10,321 bases of DNA from JAAYHC01 sp964483175 (GTDB taxonomy: Bacteria; Bacillota; UBA5301): assembly GCA_964483175.1 (NCBI GenBank), contig CAZAAT010000072.1, positions 1 to 10,321 on the forward strand, in the 5' to 3' direction. The number at the start of each line of letters is the position of its first letter. The stretch's first letter is position 1. This document shows positions 6,971 to 10,321 of the stretch, piece by piece. Both the position numbers and the translations under genes were made by a program. A model generated the notes under the pieces. That model made no database searches. It was given only the letters and a program-made list of their open reading frames with translations, and was not told the origin of the DNA.

Positions 6971-9532
6971 CTATAGAACCCCCCGAAATAGATGCCCCTT
7001 GGTTATACCTGTCGGGGGCTCAAGTTCTCTCCGAAACTGAATCAAACGTTCTTTGACCGACTCGCTGCCCTGCGGATTAGCGCAGACGAGACCCCAAGCC
7101 TCAACATAACTGCGGACAACCTGTTCCAGCTGGTCGGGATGGTATAAGCGACCTTCAACCCGGATGCTGGATACCCCAGCTTTTCTAATTTCAGAAAGAT
7201 GTTCAATCAAGCATAACTCTACCGAGTTAAACAAATACATGAGGCAGTGCCGGTCTGTACGTAAAGGAAAAACCTTGCCCAGCCGGTCTTTCAGCCCATA
7301 ATTCTCCGTGCCGGCACACGGCGCTTTACAGGGGTTGGTAGCTGTCAATCCACCAACGATACTCCCCAATACACAATGTTTGCTTAGCATTACAATTTGG
7401 TGGCCGTGAACCAAAATCTCTTTGGCGCCTGCAGATCCCTGATTTAACTGCCCGAGTTGCTTCAAAGTCAGTTCAGGCGAGAGATGAATCAGCCTAGCCC
7501 CAAGGCAAGTGAGCAAATCAGCGCTGGACGAATTAAAGGTGTTTAACTGTGGCTCACTGTGGAAAGGCACGCCCAGCTTGCTAACGATTTGCAGTGCACC
7601 ATAGTCGCCTACTGAGACAATCAATGGTTTTTGCTGAGCCACCAGCTCCCTAATGATTTTCTGGTAGCGAATCAATTGGCGATCTGTGCTGATCGGCGGC
7701 ATAGTAAAAATGCCGTTCGCACCATGCCTACTACAAAGGTCAAGCGCCGAACCGATCTTCTCTACTGTATCAAATGTCTGCTCGGTCGGGCTAAAACCGG
7801 TATCAGCCAGATAAACCAAGTTTGCTCCGGCCAACAATGCTCGTTCAAGGCTCGTCCAAGTATCAACGACGACACTTACTACAGGTTCTTGCCGAGATTC
7901 TTGCTGGTTAATATTTTCTAAGCAGTCACTGTAGCGTTTGATAATCGGCTCTAAATCAAGGTTGTCCAAACGGGTTGGTGTGAAATAGGCCAGTCGAGCC
8001 TTGAATAAATTGGCTATTGCTTCTCTTCTGACCTGATTTAACTCACTTTTGGGCACCATTATCCCGGGATCAATTTCACAATGGTAGTCCTCAATTACAA
8101 AAGGTGTATTGCCCAACCGATTCAGTTGTCGAAAAAGATCTTCCTCATCCATGGGATGGTGCAAGGCCTTTTCAACGATAAATTCAGTTTTGGCAGTTCC
8201 ACATAGATGCAAGGGATCTGTAAAACTGACTGTGCAAGGTTTTCCTATCTTTGCGGAAACCCTAAGCTTCACCGGAATTGCCAGGTTTTCGTGCTCACTT
8301 TTATACGTGCTACCCGCCTGGTGCAACAGGAAGTTTTCCCGATTTTTATATACCAGATCCCCAACACTGGCAGGCCCCGAGAACTCAAAGGCAACAATTT
8401 CGCCCGGCTCAGCCTGCTGAACCTCTTGCCATCCGTTATGGCTATTTTTTAATAAAGACCTAATCGTACCACCCGATCGCCCATTTTCACTCTGCCAAAT
8501 CTCATAGCCATCCCCCACCGCACAAGGCAAATTTAGCTCAATCCAGACCAAACCCTTGGAAATCTGCTTAACCCTGCCAAGTAATCTACCCCGGTTACTC
8601 GGTTTTTGATAACTGATCAAATCCCGCCCGGGGTTGTTGTACAGGTAGCCAGCGGTGAAATCACGATTGAAAACTTGGGCAACCTCTCTTTGGATTTGGG
8701 TAAAATCTACGTTGCCGGGATTCTTGAGGTTATCAAGCGCAAGTCGATAGGCCTTAACGACAGTTGCTACATACTCCGGCCTTTTGAGCCTACCTTCGAT
8801 TTTTAGTGATTTTACTCCGGCTTTAACCAGATCCGGCAAGTGTTCGAGAGTGTTAAGATCTTTGGGGCTAAGCAGGTACGGACCACCAGAATCCCCTGAT
8901 TCAACCTTGCCTTCACTGTTAATCAGTGAATATTCCAAACGGCACGGTTGGGCACACCGGCCGCGATTGCCGCTCCGACCACCGATCATGCTGCTTAACA
9001 AGCAGTCTCCCGAATATGAAAAACATAAAGCTCCATGAGCAAATACTTCGCACTCGAGCGGACTGTTTTTGACAATTTCGGTAATCTCGACAAGTGATAA
9101 TTCCCTGGCCAAAACAACCCTGGTGAAACCTAATTCAGCCAGGAAAGCGATGCCCTGTGCATTATGAATGGTCATCTGGGTACTAGCATGCAACGGAATT
9201 TCAGGCAATAGTAACCGCAGATTGGCGGCCAAGCCTAAATCTTGAACGATTAAGCCGTCAACACCAAGGTCGCCCAGGGTCTCGGCTAATTTGATAGCCT
9301 CTGGCATTTCCGAGCCACTAATTAAGGTATTGATAGCCACATAAATTCGACAGCCACGGGAATGAGCATAAGGTACTGCTTCTAATAACTGCTCAAGCGA
9401 AAAGTTTTCCGCATCTTGGCGAGCACTAAATTGAGTGGTTCCTAAATAAACTGCGTTGGCCCCATTCTGAACCGCGGCGACAAATGAGTTCCAATCTCCA
9501 GCAGGAGCCAGTAATTCAGGTAATGTATCCAT
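6971..9532 (-). CDS. U32 family protein with DUF3656-like middle region (RlhA/TrhP-related)
   Basis: This 853-residue protein is annotated in its family as peptidase U32, but studied relatives (E. coli RlhA and TrhP, UbiU/UbiV) are iron-sulfur proteins for RNA or quinone hydroxylation. RlhA acts on 23S rRNA C2501 and shares the DUF3656 arrangement. The N-terminal barrel begins LPELLAPAGDWNSF. It has the U32 signature with HGALC (166-170), GDC (175-177) and four cysteines C170, C177, C193 and C197, the expected 4Fe-4S ligands. The middle region, about 310-530, fits DUF3656. The C-terminal half repeats the first: KAGVSSIRVEGRLYHPD (785-800) mirrors KAGVKSLKIEGRLKRPE (238-253), and it has cysteines C720, C735, C739 and C763. 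No signal peptide is visible, so it is cytoplasmic. The start has no Shine-Dalgarno sequence. A substrate of 23S rRNA or tRNA is inferred, not shown. Confidence 0.9.
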   Translation of the reverse strand: MDTLPELLAPAGDWNSFVAAVQNGANAVYLGTTQFSARQDAENFSLEQLLEAVPYAHSRGCRIYVAINTLISGSEMPEAIKLAETLGDLGVDGLIVQDLGLAANLRLLLPEIPLHASTQMTIHNAQGIAFLAELGFTRVVLARELSLVEITEIVKNSPLECEVFAHGALCFSYSGDCLLSSMIGGRSGNRGRCAQPCRLEYSLINSEGKVESGDSGGPYLLSPKDLNTLEHLPDLVKAGVKSLKIEGRLKRPEYVATVVKAYRLALDNLKNPGNVDFTQIQREVAQVFNRDFTAGYLYNNPGRDLISYQKPSNRGRLLGRVKQISKGLVWIELNLPCAVGDGYEIWQSENGRSGGTIRSLLKNSHNGWQEVQQAEPGEIVAFEFSGPASVGDLVYKNRENFLLHQAGSTYKSEHENLAIPVKLRVSAKIGKPCTVSFTDPLHLCGTAKTEFIVEKALHHPMDEEDLFRQLNRLGNTPFVIEDYHCEIDPGIMVPKSELNQVRREAIANLFKARLAYFTPTRLDNLDLEPIIKRYSDCLENINQQESRQEPVVSVVVDTWTSLERALLAGANLVYLADTGFSPTEQTFDTVEKIGSALDLCSRHGANGIFTMPPISTDRQLIRYQKIIRELVAQQKPLIVSVGDYGALQIVSKLGVPFHSEPQLNTFNSSSADLLTCLGARLIHLSPELTLKQLGQLNQGSAGAKEILVHGHQIVMLSKHCVLGSIVGGLTATNPCKAPCAGTENYGLKDRLGKVFPLRTDRHCLMYLFNSVELCLIEHLSEIRKAGVSSIRVEGRLYHPDQLEQVVRSYVEAWGLVCANPQGSESVKERLIQFRRELEPPTGITKGHLFRGVL
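6979..6984 (-). promoter_or_regulatory. Weak ribosome binding site of mutS2 inside the U32 gene end
   Basis: On the minus strand a GGGGGG run lies 9 bases before the mutS2 ATG, within the last codons of the U32 gene. It is a non-canonical Shine-Dalgarno sequence. With the arrangement TAG-A-ATG, initiation probably depends on ribosomes terminating on the upstream gene. Confidence 0.4.
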
Positions 9533-9540
9533 ATTATTGA

Positions 9541-9570
9541 ATTATAGCAAAGTTACCACCATCGCGTCCA
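9541..9570 (-). promoter_or_regulatory. Extended -10 promoter in front of the U32 gene, possibly leaderless
   Basis: On the minus strand TGC-TATAAT (9549-9541) is a perfect extended -10. TGGACG (9570-9565), 18 bases upstream, matches 4 of 6 of TTGACA and lies in the last codons of the carboxypeptidase gene. Only 8 bases separate the -10 from the U32 ATG, so transcription would start within a few bases of, or at, the start codon. The absence of a Shine-Dalgarno sequence there is consistent with a leaderless mRNA. Confidence 0.5.
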
Positions 9571-10321
9571 GAACCGGCGACGCTTGATTGGTTCCTGTGT
9601 GGTCAAAACGCCCGAAGCAAGAACCAAGTCATCTAGCAGAACTTCTACTTTGCCAACCTCCTCGCCAGACCAAAATGGAGCCGCCAAATATTCAGGAGCA
9701 TATATTCGCACCTGAATATCGTCCCACCTACTCTCTGGAACAACCACAGCCAGTTCTTCTCGCAACACCAAGCCAACTTCCTTTTTTATACCTCCGCGAA
9801 CTTCGGCAGCCGAGACAACCGCTCCGGGAGGATAAACGAGCATCGGACGAAAATTTTTAAATCCGTATTCGAGGAGCTTGGCCGCGTCTTGCCAGCGGTT
9901 ATCCGAGTGTAAAACTACTGCTATCAGCTGAAAGCCTTCACGAGTAGCTGACGCCACCAGGCAATTTCCCGCCGCACTCGTAGTCCCAGTCTTCACCCCG
10001 TCAGCGCCGCTAAAATACCACAACAACCTATTCGTATTCGATAGGCTCCGACTCCAGTTATGTTCACCCCAGGGGATCTGTTCATATCTTGTCCGGACCA
10101 TCTGTTGGAAAACCGGAATCTGCAACCCCCGGCGCGCCATAAGTGCAAGATCGTAAGCTGATGAATAGTGTGGACGCGTCTTCTCCGGCAAGCCATTTGG
10201 ATTCGAAAAAATGGTATTCAGAGCACCTAGTTCTTTGGCCCGTTTATTCATCAGTTCGCAAAAAGCCTCAACACCACCTGAGATGTGGTAGGCTATGGCC
10301 ACCGCAGCGTCATTGCCCGAC
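9553..10321 (-). CDS. D-alanyl-D-alanine carboxypeptidase (PBP5/DacF family), 5' part missing
   Basis: This low-molecular-weight penicillin-binding protein removes the terminal D-alanine from peptidoglycan pentapeptides outside the cell membrane. The frame is open to the window edge; the 255 visible residues begin with SGNDAA, which is the SxN active-site motif (SGN, visible residues 1-3). KTG follows in GVKTGTT (110-112). The signal peptide and the SxxK nucleophile motif lie beyond the edge, roughly 100-130 residues by family comparison. A GTG near the edge (10302) is inside the active-site region and is not the start. A PBP5 C-terminal beta domain occupies about 155-240. The end, IKRRRFWTRWW, is a basic, tryptophan-rich peptide, shorter than the amphipathic anchor typical of the family. 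The gene is followed after 20 bases by the U32 gene on the same strand. It is DacF-like; the precise paralogue is not settled. Confidence 0.95.
   Translation of the reverse strand, partial: SGNDAAVAIAYHISGGVEAFCELMNKRAKELGALNTIFSNPNGLPEKTRPHYSSAYDLALMARRGLQIPVFQQMVRTRYEQIPWGEHNWSRSLSNTNRLLWYFSGADGVKTGTTSAAGNCLVASATREGFQLIAVVLHSDNRWQDAAKLLEYGFKNFRPMLVYPPGAVVSAAEVRGGIKKEVGLVLREELAVVVPESRWDDIQVRIYAPEYLAAPFWSGEEVGKVEVLLDDLVLASGVLTTQEPIKRRRFWTRWW

Noticed and set aside
10300..10302. GTG near the right edge as the start of the carboxypeptidase gene
   Set aside because: The frame continues upstream through SGNDAA, the SxN active-site motif, so the gene is cut by the window edge rather than starting here.

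Overview
The window looks like ordinary chromosomal DNA from an endospore-forming Gram-positive bacterium, most likely a Clostridia/Peptococcaceae-type Firmicute. The reasons are a yunB sporulation gene, a type 2 (TyrZ-like) tyrosyl-tRNA synthetase, MutS2 with a Smr domain, a long two-half U32 protein with a DUF3656-like middle, strong purine-rich ribosome binding sites, and GTG and TTG starts. The genus cannot be fixed from this sequence. I see no mobile element, CRISPR array, tRNA or foreign-looking island.

Layout, left to right. Bases 1-347 have no protein gene. They hold, on the minus strand, tandem sigma-A promoters (one a perfect TTGACA-17-TATAAT) and a leader with a hairpin followed by a boxA-like sequence, which points to a ribosomal RNA operon starting just beyond the left edge. 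Next, all on the minus strand, are yunB (348-1073) and tyrS (1158-2390), separated by a terminator hairpin that appears to contain a sporulation (sigma-E-like) promoter for yunB. A short divergent region (2391-2585) carries promoters for tyrS and for a plus-strand class A penicillin-binding protein (2586-4646). That gene converges on mutS2 with a single base between their stop codons. The minus-strand cluster on the right is transcribed in the order D-Ala-D-Ala carboxypeptidase (cut by the right edge), U32 protein, mutS2, with gaps of 20 and 1 bases.

How the genes work together. The class A PBP and the carboxypeptidase both act on peptidoglycan outside the membrane. tyrS, the U32 protein (relatives hydroxylate rRNA or tRNA), MutS2 (relatives rescue collided ribosomes) and the adjacent rRNA operon all concern translation. 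yunB is for the mother cell during spore formation.

The most noteworthy points are: a promoter nested inside a terminator between tyrS and yunB; a possible leaderless promoter directly in front of the U32 gene; TGn-extended -10 boxes at all five sigma-A-type promoter candidates; a MutS2 Smr domain in which the LDLR motif reads LMVR; and a second cysteine cluster in the C-terminal half of the U32 protein. I found no convincing new biological system; the interest lies in regulatory architecture and active-site variation.
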